From BD2-11 sp965221785 (GTDB taxonomy: Bacteria; Gemmatimonadota; Gemmatimonadetes; Longimicrobiales; Gaopeijiaceae), in the NCBI GenBank assembly GCA_965221785.1, contig CBDCSR010000002.1, positions 682,001-746,000 of the forward strand: a DNA stretch of 64,000 bases, written 5' to 3'. This document shows, in pieces, positions 17,855 to 26,703 of this stretch. A program made the position numbers and the translations under genes. The notes beneath the pieces were generated by a model. The model saw nothing but the letters and a program-made list of their open reading frames with translations. It ran no database searches and was not told the origin of the DNA. Positions within the stretch are counted from its first letter, which is position 1, and each line of letters starts with the position of its first letter.

Positions 17855-18610
17855 TCAGTCGGCGTAGTCCTGACCCTCCTCATCCAGAACTTCCTTCATG
17901 CCTTCGAGATAGCCCGCTTCGCCCGAGGACTCGATGGACAGTTCGGCGTTGAGCTTCGCGGCCACGACCGGGATCGGGCGAATCTTCCGGCCCGCCTGGA
18001 GCACCAGCAGTTCGTTCATGCAGGCGCGCTCCAGCTGATAGAGCCAGAGCATCGCCTTCTCGAGGGTGTCCCCGACGACGAGCACCCCGTGATTCGCGAG
18101 AAAGAGCACCCGCTTGTCGCCGAGCGCTTCCGCCATGCGCTCGCCTTCGTCGGACTCGGTGACCAGCCCCTCGTATCCGAAATAGGCGCAGTTCCCGTAG
18201 AAGACGGCCGCGTTCTGGCTTCCGCGCTCATCCAACCTCCATCCGTCGATCGAGGCGAGGGCGGTACTCCAGGGGGCGTGGACGTGCAGCGCGCACACGA
18301 TGTCGGGGCGCGCGCGCTGGATGGGAGCGTGGATCGCCCACGCGCTCACGTTGAGCCGCCCTTCCCTGCCGAACGGCGTCCCCTCCGGGTCCACCTCGAC
18401 GAGGCTGCTCGCCGTCACGCGCGAGAAGTGCGTCTGCCCGGGCGTGATGAGCAGGTGTCCGGGCCTGCCCGGAACCTTGCAGCTGAAGTGGTTCCAGGTG
18501 CCCTCGTGCATGTTCTCGTGCACCACGATGCGATGCACCGCCGCGAAATCGACGCGGCACCGCCGCGACACGCGGGTCTCACGCGCTACAGCGTCCGCGC
18601 CGACGATCAA
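17855..18610 (-). CDS. Class II aldolase/adducin-family protein
   Basis: A 251-residue cytosolic protein. It shows the class II aldolase pattern: VHENMHEGTWNHFSCKVPG (the 'GxxSxR' substrate loop region), LVEVDPEG, a zinc-binding HVHAPWS (H-x-H), and LFLANHGVLVVGDTLEKAM with the C-terminal zinc His. Relatives include fuculose-phosphate aldolase and various decarboxylases. The catalytic Glu is not obvious, so the reaction is open. The only plausible start is TTG 18610, which overlaps the upstream gene's stop in the sequence TTGA. This implies translational coupling to the DUF1640 gene. Confidence 0.85.
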   Translation of the reverse strand: MIVGADAVARETRVSRRCRVDFAAVHRIVVHENMHEGTWNHFSCKVPGRPGHLLITPGQTHFSRVTASSLVEVDPEGTPFGREGRLNVSAWAIHAPIQRARPDIVCALHVHAPWSTALASIDGWRLDERGSQNAAVFYGNCAYFGYEGLVTESDEGERMAEALGDKRVLFLANHGVLVVGDTLEKAMLWLYQLERACMNELLVLQAGRKIRPIPVVAAKLNAELSIESSGEAGYLEGMKEVLDEEGQDYAD

Positions 18611-19095
18611 AAGACCAGCGCCTCCAGCGCGACGAGTATTCCCAGCGCCGCGCTCACGATACCACCCAGTTTGATCGTCATGCGGTGTTCGAGAGCGCGC
18701 ATGTCGGCACGGAGCGACGCCTCCATCTTCTCCAAGTCCTCCCGCAGCGACCCCTCCGTCTTCTCCAGATCGCCCCGCAGTCCGGTGATCTCGCCACGCA
18801 GTGCCGCTTCGGTCTCTTCCAGATCGCCGCGCAGTCCGGTGATGTCGCCGCGTAGTGACGCCTCGGTCTTCTCCAGATCGCCGCGAACCCCGGCTATCTC
18901 GCCACGCAGCGATGCGTCCATCCGCCGCATTTCACGACTGAGCGCCACTTCGGTTTCCTTCACATGGCGCTTCGTGGCCAGGCTCTCGTCCACACACTGC
19001 GCGAAGGTATCCACGAGCACGCGAGCCTGATCCTCGCTGAAGCCCGCTTCCTGCCGCAGTCTGGTGGCTGCGCTGAGCGTGTCGAAGGCGATCAT
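18607..19095 (-). CDS. DUF1640 coiled-coil membrane protein with internal 18-residue repeats
   Basis: A 162-residue protein. The N-terminal MIAFDTLSAATRLRQEAGFSEDQARVLVDTFA matches DUF1640 (the family of mitochondrial MCUR1/CCDC90). A long coiled coil follows, then a C-terminal membrane helix (about 143-162). The coil contains three tandem 18-residue units (residues 59-112) plus two 11-residue units (113-134), a heptad-plus-hendecad pattern. ATG 19095 has AGGGAG just upstream. Bacterial members have no established function. Its stop overlaps the TTG start of the aldolase gene. Confidence 0.85.
   Translation of the reverse strand: MIAFDTLSAATRLRQEAGFSEDQARVLVDTFAQCVDESLATKRHVKETEVALSREMRRMDASLRGEIAGVRGDLEKTEASLRGDITGLRGDLEETEAALRGEITGLRGDLEKTEGSLREDLEKMEASLRADMRALEHRMTIKLGGIVSAALGILVALEALVF
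18760..18921 (-). repeat. Three tandem 54-bp coding repeats in the DUF1640 gene
   Basis: These are three consecutive 54-bp units encoding [M/T][D/E]A[S/A]LRG[D/E]I[A/T]G[L/V]RGDLE[K/E]. They are followed, down to 18694, by two shortened 33-bp units. The near-identity at DNA level suggests recent unit duplication, so copy number may vary among strains. Confidence 0.75.
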
Positions 19096-19325
19096 GATCT
19101 CCCTAATGTTGCCGCTTGTTGCCGTTATTGCCAGAACGCGGCCCCCGAGGCGGAGCCGGCGAGCAGTGGCGATACCAATCTCGCGGTCGTTCCCCGGCGT
19201 GCGAATGGCGACCGGGGACGGCAGGGAGCCCGATTCGCGGGTCCGCGCTCTTGCCGGTGCGCCCGCGCGCGCGCACGATCAGAAAGGATCTGCGGAACCG
19301 CCCCACAGCCGCTTGGAGGTGTCCG

Positions 19326-20186
19326 ATGAGAACATCATCGACGTCAACGTTCGCGCTCGCCCTCGCCGTCATTCTCTCAGCAGGCGCCGGAGAGGCCGCC
19401 GCCCAGGGAGAGAACATGCTCGACATGATGGAGTTCGAGCGCCCCATTGCGGCTCTGGACAACATCTGGATCGAGGAACTGACCATGCTCGAGGTCCGGG
19501 ACGCGCTGCGCGAGGGCACCAACACCGCCCTGATCCTCACCGGGGGCATCGAGGAGAACGGGCCCTACCTCACGACCGGCAAGCACAACCACGTGCTGCG
19601 GGTCATGGGCGATGCGATCGCTCGGCGGCTGGGGAACACCCTGGTCGCGCCCATCGTCACCATCGAGCCCGGCAACCCCGAGACCGCCAGCTCGCCCGGC
19701 GGCATCCGCTTCTCGCAGGAGACCTACCAGGCGGTGCTGCGCGACATGGCGGTCAGCCTGAAGGCCCAAGGGTTCACGCGCATCTTCATGCTGGGTGACA
19801 GCGGCGGGAATCAGCGCGGCATGGCCGCCGTGGCCACGGAGCTCTCGGAGAGATGGGCGGACGAGGACGTCGTGATCGCCCACATCCGCGAGTACTACAA
19901 CTACGGGGATGTGCTGACATATCAGCGGGAAGTCCTCGGGATCGATGAGGATCCCCGGCTGGAGGGTCTCCACGACGACTACTACATCACGTCGATCATC
20001 ATGAACGACGACCCGCAGCATGTGCGCCTCCAGCAGCGCATCGCAGCCGACAAGGCGTCGATCAACGGGATCAGCATCCTGCCAGCCGCGCGGACGATCG
20101 AGCACGGAAAGCGGCTGATCGAGTTCCGCACGGATGCGACCGTGGAGGCGATCCACAGGGTGCTGATGGCGGCTCGTGGAGGTTGA
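19326..20186 (+). CDS. Secreted creatininase-family protein with atypical metal-site residues
   Basis: A 286-residue protein from ATG 19326 (GGAGGT upstream). The signal peptide ends EAAAQG. The fold signature is creatininase: LTGGIEENGPYLTTGKHNHV where classical members have (G)SxEQHGPHLPxxTD, SSPGGIRFSQET, and a FMLGDSGGNQRG segment in place of NGHGGN. Two of the usual metal-ligand His positions are Asn and Ser here. Such TEQNGPH/GDSGGN variants may form a separate periplasmic subfamily, so creatinine hydrolysis should not be assumed. It is divergent from the DUF1640 gene. The upstream gap holds TTGCC elements at 19109, 19119 and 19128, about one helical turn apart. Confidence 0.8.
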   Translation: MRTSSTSTFALALAVILSAGAGEAAAQGENMLDMMEFERPIAALDNIWIEELTMLEVRDALREGTNTALILTGGIEENGPYLTTGKHNHVLRVMGDAIARRLGNTLVAPIVTIEPGNPETASSPGGIRFSQETYQAVLRDMAVSLKAQGFTRIFMLGDSGGNQRGMAAVATELSERWADEDVVIAHIREYYNYGDVLTYQREVLGIDEDPRLEGLHDDYYITSIIMNDDPQHVRLQQRIAADKASINGISILPAARTIEHGKRLIEFRTDATVEAIHRVLMAARGG

Positions 20187-20193
20187 GGCCTGC

Positions 20194-20264
20194 CATTTTG
20201 GCAGAGTCTTCGGTGTTGGCTGCCTCAGAAGCCTTCATCTTCTGACATTCTGGCAGACTTTTCG
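20194..20264 (+). promoter_or_regulatory. Direct repeats flanking a perfect inverted repeat upstream of the BNR-repeat gene
   Basis: Two 19-bp copies start at 20194 and 20246 (CATTTTGGCAGAGTCTTCG and CATTCTGGCAGACTTTTCG, 16 of 19 matching), 52 bp apart. Between them TCAGAAG at 20225-20231 pairs with CTTCTGA at 20239-20245 around a 7-base loop. The arrangement suggests an operator or leader element controlling the gene at 20296. The hairpin might instead end the creatininase transcript. Confidence 0.45.
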
Positions 20265-20295
20265 AGATTACCGGCGCTTCCAATCCAATGGAGCC

Positions 20296-23200
20296 ATGAC
20301 CATGTCCGCATCCCGCTTGACCGCATCCGTGGCCGCTTCTCGCATCATCGCGCCCGCCGGCGCAGCTTGTTTCGCGCTGGCCGCAAGCCTGTTGCTGGCC
20401 GCGACCCTCGCGCTCCCGGCCGTCCCGCTCTCCGCCCAGGAGGTCCCGGAAGACCATCTGAGCGGCCTCCGCTTCCGCCACATCGGGCCGGTGGGCAACC
20501 GGCTCGCGTCGGTGGTGGGGGTGCCCGGCAACCGGAACATCTATTTCGCGGGGGCCGCGAGCGGCGGCATCTGGCGCACCGAGGACGCGGGGCTCAACTG
20601 GGAGCCGGTGTTCGACGACCAGCCGGTGCACTCCATTGGCGCGCTCGCGGTAGCGCCCAGCGACCACGCCATCGTGTGGGCCGGGACGGGGGAGTCGTCG
20701 ATCCGGTCGAACGTCTCCATCGGCAACGGTATGTGGAAGTCGACCGACGGCGGCGACACCTGGGCGCACATGGGGCTCGATGGGACGGGGCGGGTCGGCC
20801 GCATCCTCATCCATCCCGCCGATCCGGACATCGTCTACGTCGCAGCACTCGGGCACGCGTACCAGCCGTCCGAGGATCGGGGCGTCTACCGCACCCTCGA
20901 CGGCGGCGACAGCTGGGAGCGGGTGCTCTTCGTCGACCCTGGGGCGGGCGCATACGAGATGGTGATGGACCCGAACAACCCGCGGAAGATCGTGGCCAGC
21001 ATGTGGGACCTCGACCTCAAGACCTGGAAGCGGGACAGTGGAGGCCCGGCGAGCGGCATCCACGTGACCATGGACGGGGGCGACACCTGGCGCGAGATCG
21101 AGGGCAACGGCCTCCCCACGCGCCGCATCGGCAAGATCGGGCTCTGCATGTCGGCGTCCGATTCCGACCGCATCTACGCCCTCATCGAGACTGGAGACGG
21201 GGTGCCCATCGACGGCGAGGAGACCGATTCGGGCGAGCTCTGGAGCACGAGCGACGGGGGCGACAGCTGGCGTCTCGCCTCATACAGCCATGACCTCGCC
21301 ACGCGCCAGGCCTACTACACGCGCTGCGGCGTGGCGCCCGACGACCGCGACGAGGTCTACTTCCTGTCGTCCAGCTACAGCGTGAGCCGGAACGGCGGCG
21401 AGACCCACGAGACCACCAACTTCCTCTTCGCCGGGGACGCGCCGGGCTGGGACCACCACGACATCTGGAGCGACCCGCTCAACGCCGACCGGATCGCCGT
21501 GGCGCACGATGGCGGATTCTCGGTCAGCGAGAACCGGGGGCGCTCCTGGTTCCGGGTGCAACTGCCGATCGCGCAGATGTATCACGTGACCGCCGACAAC
21601 GCGATTCCCTACAACGTGCTCGGCAACCGCCAGGACGGGCCTTCATTCCGGGGGCCGTCGAATTCGCGGATGGGCGGTCTGTTCTCGAACGGACGCATCC
21701 CGCGCGGGGAGTGGCGCGGCGTGGGCGGCGGCGAGAGCGGATTCGCGACCCCCGACCCGCGCGATCCCAACATCGTGTGGTCGAGCGCATCCGGGGCCGG
21801 GGCCGCAGGCGGGATCGTGGTGCGTCACGATGTCGCCAGGGGACAGTTCCGGGACGTCGAGGTGTGGCCCATGTCCACATTGGGATGGCCCGCGGAGGAC
21901 ATGCGCTTCCGCTTCCAGTGGACCTTCCCGCTGCTGCTTTCGCCGCACGACCCCAACACCCTCTACGTCACCAGCCAGCACGTGCACCGCACCCGCAACA
22001 ACGGGCAGAGCTGGGAGGTGATCAGCCCCGACCTCTCCACCAACGACAAGTCCCGCCAGACCATCTCCGGAGGATTGACCCCGGACAACATCGGCGTGGA
22101 GTTCTGTTGCGTGATCTACGCCTTCGACGAGTCCCCGGTGCAGGCCGGCGTGCTGTGGGCGGGCACCAACGACGGGCTCATGCAGGTGAGCCGCGACAAC
22201 GGCGCCACCTGGACCAACGTGACCGATAACATCCCCGATCTGCCCCCCGACGGTGTCGTGCGCAGCATCGACGCCTCGCGCTGGGACGCCGCCCGCGCCT
22301 ACATCACCATCGAGCACCACCAGGTGGGCGACTTCGAGGCGCGCGCCTACCGCACCGACGACTTCGGCGAGAGCTGGACCCGGATCACCGGCGGGGTCGA
22401 CAACTATCCCGTCGACTATACGCGGTATCTTCTGGAGGACGCCGTGCGACCGGGGCTGCTCTATCTGGGAACCGAGAGCTCGCTCTACATCAGCTACGAC
22501 GATGGCGACAGCTGGCAGCGCTTCATGCCGGGCCTCCCGCCGACGCCGTACTACGGGATCTTCCAGCAGGAGCACTTCAACGACCTCGTGATCGGGACCT
22601 ACGGGCGGGGATACTGGATCCTGGACGACCTGGGTCCGGTCCAGCAGCTGACCGACGAGATGGCCGCGTCGGCCGCGCACCTGTTCGAGCCGCGCGACGC
22701 CTACCGCTTCCGCCCCGTCACCGAGCCCGCGACCATGCTCGACGACTGGTCCGACGGCGAGAACCCGGAGGGCGAGGCCCCGCTGACCTACTGGCTGGGC
22801 GAGGGCGCCGGCACGGTGCAGCTGCGCATCGACGACAGCGCCGGAGAGGAGGTGACCACCCTGGACGGCACCAGCAGCGCAGGCTTCAACCGCGTGTGGT
22901 GGGACCTGACCGGGGACGGCCCGACCGAGATCCGGCTGCGCACGAAGCCGCTCTACTCGGACTGGGTCCCGATGCCGGACGAGGGCTATCGCGTGGGCGG
23001 GATGGGCTTCGGCGGCGGCGGCGGGCCGCTCCAGCCGCCGGGCACCTACACCGTCACACTGGTCGTCGACGATGAAGAGATGGGAAGCCAGCCCCTGACC
23101 GTGCTGAAGGATCCCAACTCGGAGGGCACGCTCGCCGACATCGCCGCGCAGACCGACCTGGTGCAGGAGATCATGGCCGACCGCAACCGCGCCGCGGACA

Positions 23201-23583
23201 TGGTGAACCGCATCGAGCTGCTGCGCCGCCAGATCTACGATCTGCGGCCGGTGCTCGAGGAGGAAGAAGGCGCGGAGGATCTGATCGAGGCCGGGGAAGC
23301 GCTGGACGCGGCCCTCATCGAGGTGGAGCACGAGCTGATCCAGCTGATCGACACGGGGAGCGACGGCGTGCGCTGGCCGTCGAAGATCGTGGGGCGGCTG
23401 CGCTACCTGCAGGGGGCCGTGGCCACGGCGGACTTCCGGCCGACGGACCAGCACACTGAGGTGTCCCAGGTGCTGAGGGTCCAGTTGGGCGAGGTGGAGG
23501 AGGCGCTTCAGGAGGTGCTGGCGGAGGACCTGGAGAACTTCAACCGGATGCTGCAGACGAGGATTGGGAGGGTGATTACGTAG
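20296..23583 (+). CDS. Large secreted BNR/VPS10-type beta-propeller protein
   Basis: A 1095-residue protein from ATG 20296 (in-frame codons further upstream overlap the creatininase gene). After the signal peptide (to about residue 50) come repeated beta-propeller blades with BNR/Asp-box-like motifs: GGIWRTEDAGLNW, GMWKSTDGGDTW, GVYRTLDGGDSW, GIHVTMDGGDTW, LWSTSDGGDSW and RDNGATWTNV. This is the Sortilin/VPS10 or 'WD40/YVTN/BNR-like' architecture often labelled glycosyl hydrolase in this kind of bacterium. The last 300 or so residues add a beta-sandwich (GTYTVTLVVDDEE) and an alpha-helical tail rich in Glu. No catalytic residues can be named, and a binding or proteolytic-accessory role is equally possible. 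Confidence 0.88.
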   Translation: MTMSASRLTASVAASRIIAPAGAACFALAASLLLAATLALPAVPLSAQEVPEDHLSGLRFRHIGPVGNRLASVVGVPGNRNIYFAGAASGGIWRTEDAGLNWEPVFDDQPVHSIGALAVAPSDHAIVWAGTGESSIRSNVSIGNGMWKSTDGGDTWAHMGLDGTGRVGRILIHPADPDIVYVAALGHAYQPSEDRGVYRTLDGGDSWERVLFVDPGAGAYEMVMDPNNPRKIVASMWDLDLKTWKRDSGGPASGIHVTMDGGDTWREIEGNGLPTRRIGKIGLCMSASDSDRIYALIETGDGVPIDGEETDSGELWSTSDGGDSWRLASYSHDLATRQAYYTRCGVAPDDRDEVYFLSSSYSVSRNGGETHETTNFLFAGDAPGWDHHDIWSDPLNADRIAVAHDGGFSVSENRGRSWFRVQLPIAQMYHVTADNAIPYNVLGNRQDGPSFRGPSNSRMGGLFSNGRIPRGEWRGVGGGESGFATPDPRDPNIVWSSASGAGAAGGIVVRHDVARGQFRDVEVWPMSTLGWPAEDMRFRFQWTFPLLLSPHDPNTLYVTSQHVHRTRNNGQSWEVISPDLSTNDKSRQTISGGLTPDNIGVEFCCVIYAFDESPVQAGVLWAGTNDGLMQVSRDNGATWTNVTDNIPDLPPDGVVRSIDASRWDAARAYITIEHHQVGDFEARAYRTDDFGESWTRITGGVDNYPVDYTRYLLEDAVRPGLLYLGTESSLYISYDDGDSWQRFMPGLPPTPYYGIFQQEHFNDLVIGTYGRGYWILDDLGPVQQLTDEMAASAAHLFEPRDAYRFRPVTEPATMLDDWSDGENPEGEAPLTYWLGEGAGTVQLRIDDSAGEEVTTLDGTSSAGFNRVWWDLTGDGPTEIRLRTKPLYSDWVPMPDEGYRVGGMGFGGGGGPLQPPGTYTVTLVVDDEEMGSQPLTVLKDPNSEGTLADIAAQTDLVQEIMADRNRAADMVNRIELLRRQIYDLRPVLEEEEGAEDLIEAGEALDAALIEVEHELIQLIDTGSDGVRWPSKIVGRLRYLQGAVATADFRPTDQHTEVSQVLRVQLGEVEEALQEVLAEDLENFNRMLQTRIGRVIT

Positions 23584-23728
23584 GAGAGGGGACCCCTTGA
23601 GGGGCGGGATGTAGCCTTTGTCTCGGGGTCGGTGGTGGCGGTGCCGCCTTGCGGGACACTGAACGTAGGAGCACTCTTACCGAGCTTGGATCCCTGACAC
23701 CGATCTGACGTATACCACCGAGGCCGAC

Positions 23729-24745
23729 TTGAACTATTGGCTCAACCTCTTTTCCCCTGACACGTACGATACGTTTTCTGCAACTGACCGGTCGATCTCT
23801 GGGTTTCGAAGGAACCAGTTAGGCCGAGCGCAGAAGATCGTTCCAGGTGATCGATTTGTCTGCTACATGACGAAGCTGTCACGCTGGGTAGGCATCCTCG
23901 AGATCGTTGGAGGTCCCTCCATCGACACCACTCCAATCTACTACGAGGAGGACGACCCGTTCGTGGTCCGATTCCAGGTTCGACCTCTAACTTGGTTGAC
24001 GAAGGAAGATGCCGTGCCAATCAAGGACGACAAGGTATGGAACCAGCTCTCGTTCACCAAGAACCGCGAAAAGGGTTCATCAACTTGGACGGGCAAGCTG
24101 CGGTCAAGCTTGACCAAACTCTCCGAATCCGACGGACAGTTCCTCGATCAATTGCTCCGAAGGAGGGAGGAGGGTGGGTCAAGGACGGCGAATGGCGGAG
24201 AATCGTCGACGAAAACGATTGCCCAGTCCATTCAGATGCAGGCATTGCTCGCCCGTCTAGGTGCTCGATGGGAATACGATATCTGGGTCCCTCAAGGCGA
24301 CAGAAAAAGGGTCGCCGAGGCGATCAGCCAAGAGAGTTCTGTGCAATTTCTCAAAGCACTTCCACTAAGCTACGATCACAAGACCATCAAGACCATCGAG
24401 CAGATTGATGTGCTCTGGCTCCAAGGGAGTGCCATCGCGCGTGCGTTTGAGGTCGAGCACACGACAGCCGTGTATTCGGGCATTCTCCGCATGGCAGATC
24501 TGTTGGCTCTCCAACCGAATATGAATATTAGACTGCACATTGTTGCACCGGAAGCCCGCCGAACGAAGGTCTTTTCGGAGATCCGCCGACCTGCGTTCTC
24601 TCAGCTTAATCATGGCCCGCTGGCGGGAAGCTGCACGTATATTCCCTACGGTGCAATTAAAGAGATCCTTAACGAGCCTCTTCTAGACTATTTGGATCCG
24701 AAGATCTTGGAAAAATATGTGGAAAAAGCGGACGCGGTCGGATAG
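23729..24745 (+). CDS. EVE-domain protein with PD-(D/E)xK-like nuclease domain
   Basis: A 338-residue protein. The N-terminal 130 or so residues look like an EVE/PUA-type domain (MNYWLNLFSPDTYDTF, FRRNQLGRAQKIVPGDRFVCYMTK, RWVGILEIVG), a fold that reads modified bases. The C-terminal half (about 165-338) has a restriction-endonuclease-like core: LLARLGARWEYDIWVP, D227 in IDVLWL and E241-x-E243 in AFEVEHTTAVYSGILRMADLL, with IVAP and RRTKVF downstream. The combination suggests a modification-dependent nuclease, by inference. The start is TTG 23729 with no in-frame ATG upstream. Base composition here drops well below the surrounding genes, as expected for an acquired defence gene. Confidence 0.7.
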   Translation: MNYWLNLFSPDTYDTFSATDRSISGFRRNQLGRAQKIVPGDRFVCYMTKLSRWVGILEIVGGPSIDTTPIYYEEDDPFVVRFQVRPLTWLTKEDAVPIKDDKVWNQLSFTKNREKGSSTWTGKLRSSLTKLSESDGQFLDQLLRRREEGGSRTANGGESSTKTIAQSIQMQALLARLGARWEYDIWVPQGDRKRVAEAISQESSVQFLKALPLSYDHKTIKTIEQIDVLWLQGSAIARAFEVEHTTAVYSGILRMADLLALQPNMNIRLHIVAPEARRTKVFSEIRRPAFSQLNHGPLAGSCTYIPYGAIKEILNEPLLDYLDPKILEKYVEKADAVG

Positions 24746-24890
24746 GAGTTTTCGGCTGGCTGAGCCGCGCTAAGTCACCCCGACCACCCGACCTCTTCGA
24801 GATCACTGTTACGGCCGACGGAGGCAATGACGCTCATCTCCGAACCGATTCTCATTGGGGCGCTGGAACGGCGCGATCCTCGGCTTCAAC

Positions 24891-25784
24891 TTAAGCTGGT
24901 CTAGAGGCCCGAACGGTCTTTTCGTCCCATGATTCCAGGATAAATGTGGCCAGCGTGTGAGCAGAGTGTACGGCGAGACGGGCGTGGCGAGGTTTGAGGC
25001 GATAACGCATTCCCCCTCGCCCGTGGGCAGTGCCCGCGTGTGTCCGAAGGGCAGCTATTCCATCTACGACTGAACTCATACCTGACAGAATCCGCTTCAA
25101 GTCGTCATCCTGGATTTGACCGGGACTGAAGCCAAGGTGACCGGATACCACCTTCCAAAGCGGCTTTATGGTCGGCTTCTTGGGCGATACTAAGTCATGC
25201 TTCTCAACATACACTTTAAATACTGCTTCCAAGAGCGCGCACGCAGCAGTCGCCGCTGCCGGGGGGTCCGATTCTACGTGGAGAAGCGCTCGCTCGAACT
25301 CTTCAACAGCAGATCCCGTGTCCCTGTCTTGGAGGACTTGTCGCAGAGATCTGGAAGGTGCTGCAAGAACTCTTCCGTTGGCTATCGATCGGACCCGGCA
25401 TCGCCACGGGCCGTCGAAGTACGCCTGCAACTCATCGCGAGCCAATACTAGGTTGAGATCCTCCAGCGCTGCTGAGCGTCTGGCTAGGTCCGACACATAC
25501 TGAGCAGGATCGAGTAACTCTTGAATGACTTTGAGCAGTGCATCCGATGGCAGGTTGCGGTCCGACGCAGGCAACTGGTTGAGATGCTCCAGAACTCCAA
25601 CAACCCACCATTTTCTGGTGGTTCCGTCGTGGCGGTAATCCAGGTTGCAGTTGTAAAAGAACTCGGTGAGCTGGGAGCTTGTTCGGTACCGGAAGTTGGC
25701 CCAAGTTTCGGACTCATTGAGTCCACCCGACGCACCGCAGATTATCTCCGCGAGCCTGTTCAGTGTGCGACCCGATAACCGCAT
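24891..25784 (-). CDS. Abortive-infection (Abi_C, HEPN-like) family protein
   Basis: A 297-residue cytosolic protein. The C-terminal 130 or so residues match the abortive infection C-terminal domain: SDPPAAATAACALLEAVFKVYVEKH, then DLKRILSGMSSVVDGIAALRTHAGTAHG. The R247-x6-H254 pair resembles the catalytic Rx4-6H motif of HEPN RNases. The N-terminal region (about 1-150) is not recognised. ATG 25784 is preceded by GGAGG. Abi proteins of this type sacrifice the infected cell; a phage-defence role here is inferred from the domain and from neighbouring EVE-nuclease and HipA genes. It converges with the EVE gene across 145 bp. Confidence 0.78.
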   Translation of the reverse strand: MRLSGRTLNRLAEIICGASGGLNESETWANFRYRTSSQLTEFFYNCNLDYRHDGTTRKWWVVGVLEHLNQLPASDRNLPSDALLKVIQELLDPAQYVSDLARRSAALEDLNLVLARDELQAYFDGPWRCRVRSIANGRVLAAPSRSLRQVLQDRDTGSAVEEFERALLHVESDPPAAATAACALLEAVFKVYVEKHDLVSPKKPTIKPLWKVVSGHLGFSPGQIQDDDLKRILSGMSSVVDGIAALRTHAGTAHGRGGMRYRLKPRHARLAVHSAHTLATFILESWDEKTVRASRPA

Positions 25785-25851
25785 TGCATCCTCCGAGGCG
25801 TGCCAACACTATTCGGTGCTTCCAGACAATTGATGAGGCCGACACCACGCG

Positions 25852-26703
25852 TCATAGCAGTCGGTCCCAAGCTCCTTCATCCATTTGGCGCCAAGCGTCA
25901 GCAGCAGCAGCCTGAAACTCGTTTTTCTGAGTGGTCAAGTCGAATATATCGTCGGTCAACCTGTCGCGAATCCAGTCTCGCATGTGACCTTCGCCGTTCA
26001 GCCCGCCTGGAGAAGATGAGTATCCCACAATCATGCGGACCGGACGACTCTGGTAGGCAGACCTGATCCTCATAAAGCGCGAGACCAAGGCGTCCGCCTC
26101 CTTTCGCGCGTTGGCAGCTGCCAGGTTGACCCCGTCGACAAGTAGTACTCCATGATCCGTCACGACGCCTCTTCGAACCCGTTCTTGTGCGCCACCGAAC
26201 GCCGAGACGCGGGGCCTTGTCGGGATTCGTTGAGCCCACTCGCCAAGGGCACCAGACAGGCTTGTATCGATTCGCTCCGCGCGTTGTCGATGGCTCTGCT
26301 CCGGCTGTACCACCGCTTCGAACAGAGTCTCGATTCCCTCCGATGGCTCGTGCATCCGGTCCATCGCTTTCGGTGGGTCAAGCCGGACTGCCGTTGAGAG
26401 AATCTCGGAAACAGCCCTCCAGAACCTGTCGCTGGTGGGTTTCACTGGCCCGGGCTCATATGGCACTCGTCGAGAGTCCGCCCAGCGCTTGATCTGGTTT
26501 CTCGTGATTTCCATGAGCTTCCGGACCGAGCCATCAACGCCCTTCACCCTCTCGTCCGAGGCCAGCCATCGCCATCCATACCATGACCGAGTACTCTGCC
26601 AAGCGACAACGCCAACGGGAACGGTGTCGTTGCGGTCGTCATCCAGGCTGATCCGGATCACAGAGTAGCCGTGCAGGATCGGATTAACTGAGGTCGAATG
26701 CAT
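25852..26703 (-). CDS. DUF3037-like protein, partner of the HipA-type kinase
   Basis: A 283-residue protein from ATG 26703, with GGAGGTGAGT directly upstream; GTG 26709 is also in frame. The opening HGYSVIRISLDDDRNDTVPVGVVAW is typical of DUF3037-type proteins, which sit beside short HipA-family kinases. The rest is rich in Arg and Trp with no enzyme motif that I can name. The start overlaps the end of the kinase gene (26684-26703), showing operon structure. A modulator or antitoxin-like role toward the kinase is inference. Confidence 0.65.
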   Translation of the reverse strand: MHSTSVNPILHGYSVIRISLDDDRNDTVPVGVVAWQSTRSWYGWRWLASDERVKGVDGSVRKLMEITRNQIKRWADSRRVPYEPGPVKPTSDRFWRAVSEILSTAVRLDPPKAMDRMHEPSEGIETLFEAVVQPEQSHRQRAERIDTSLSGALGEWAQRIPTRPRVSAFGGAQERVRRGVVTDHGVLLVDGVNLAAANARKEADALVSRFMRIRSAYQSRPVRMIVGYSSSPGGLNGEGHMRDWIRDRLTDDIFDLTTQKNEFQAAAADAWRQMDEGAWDRLL

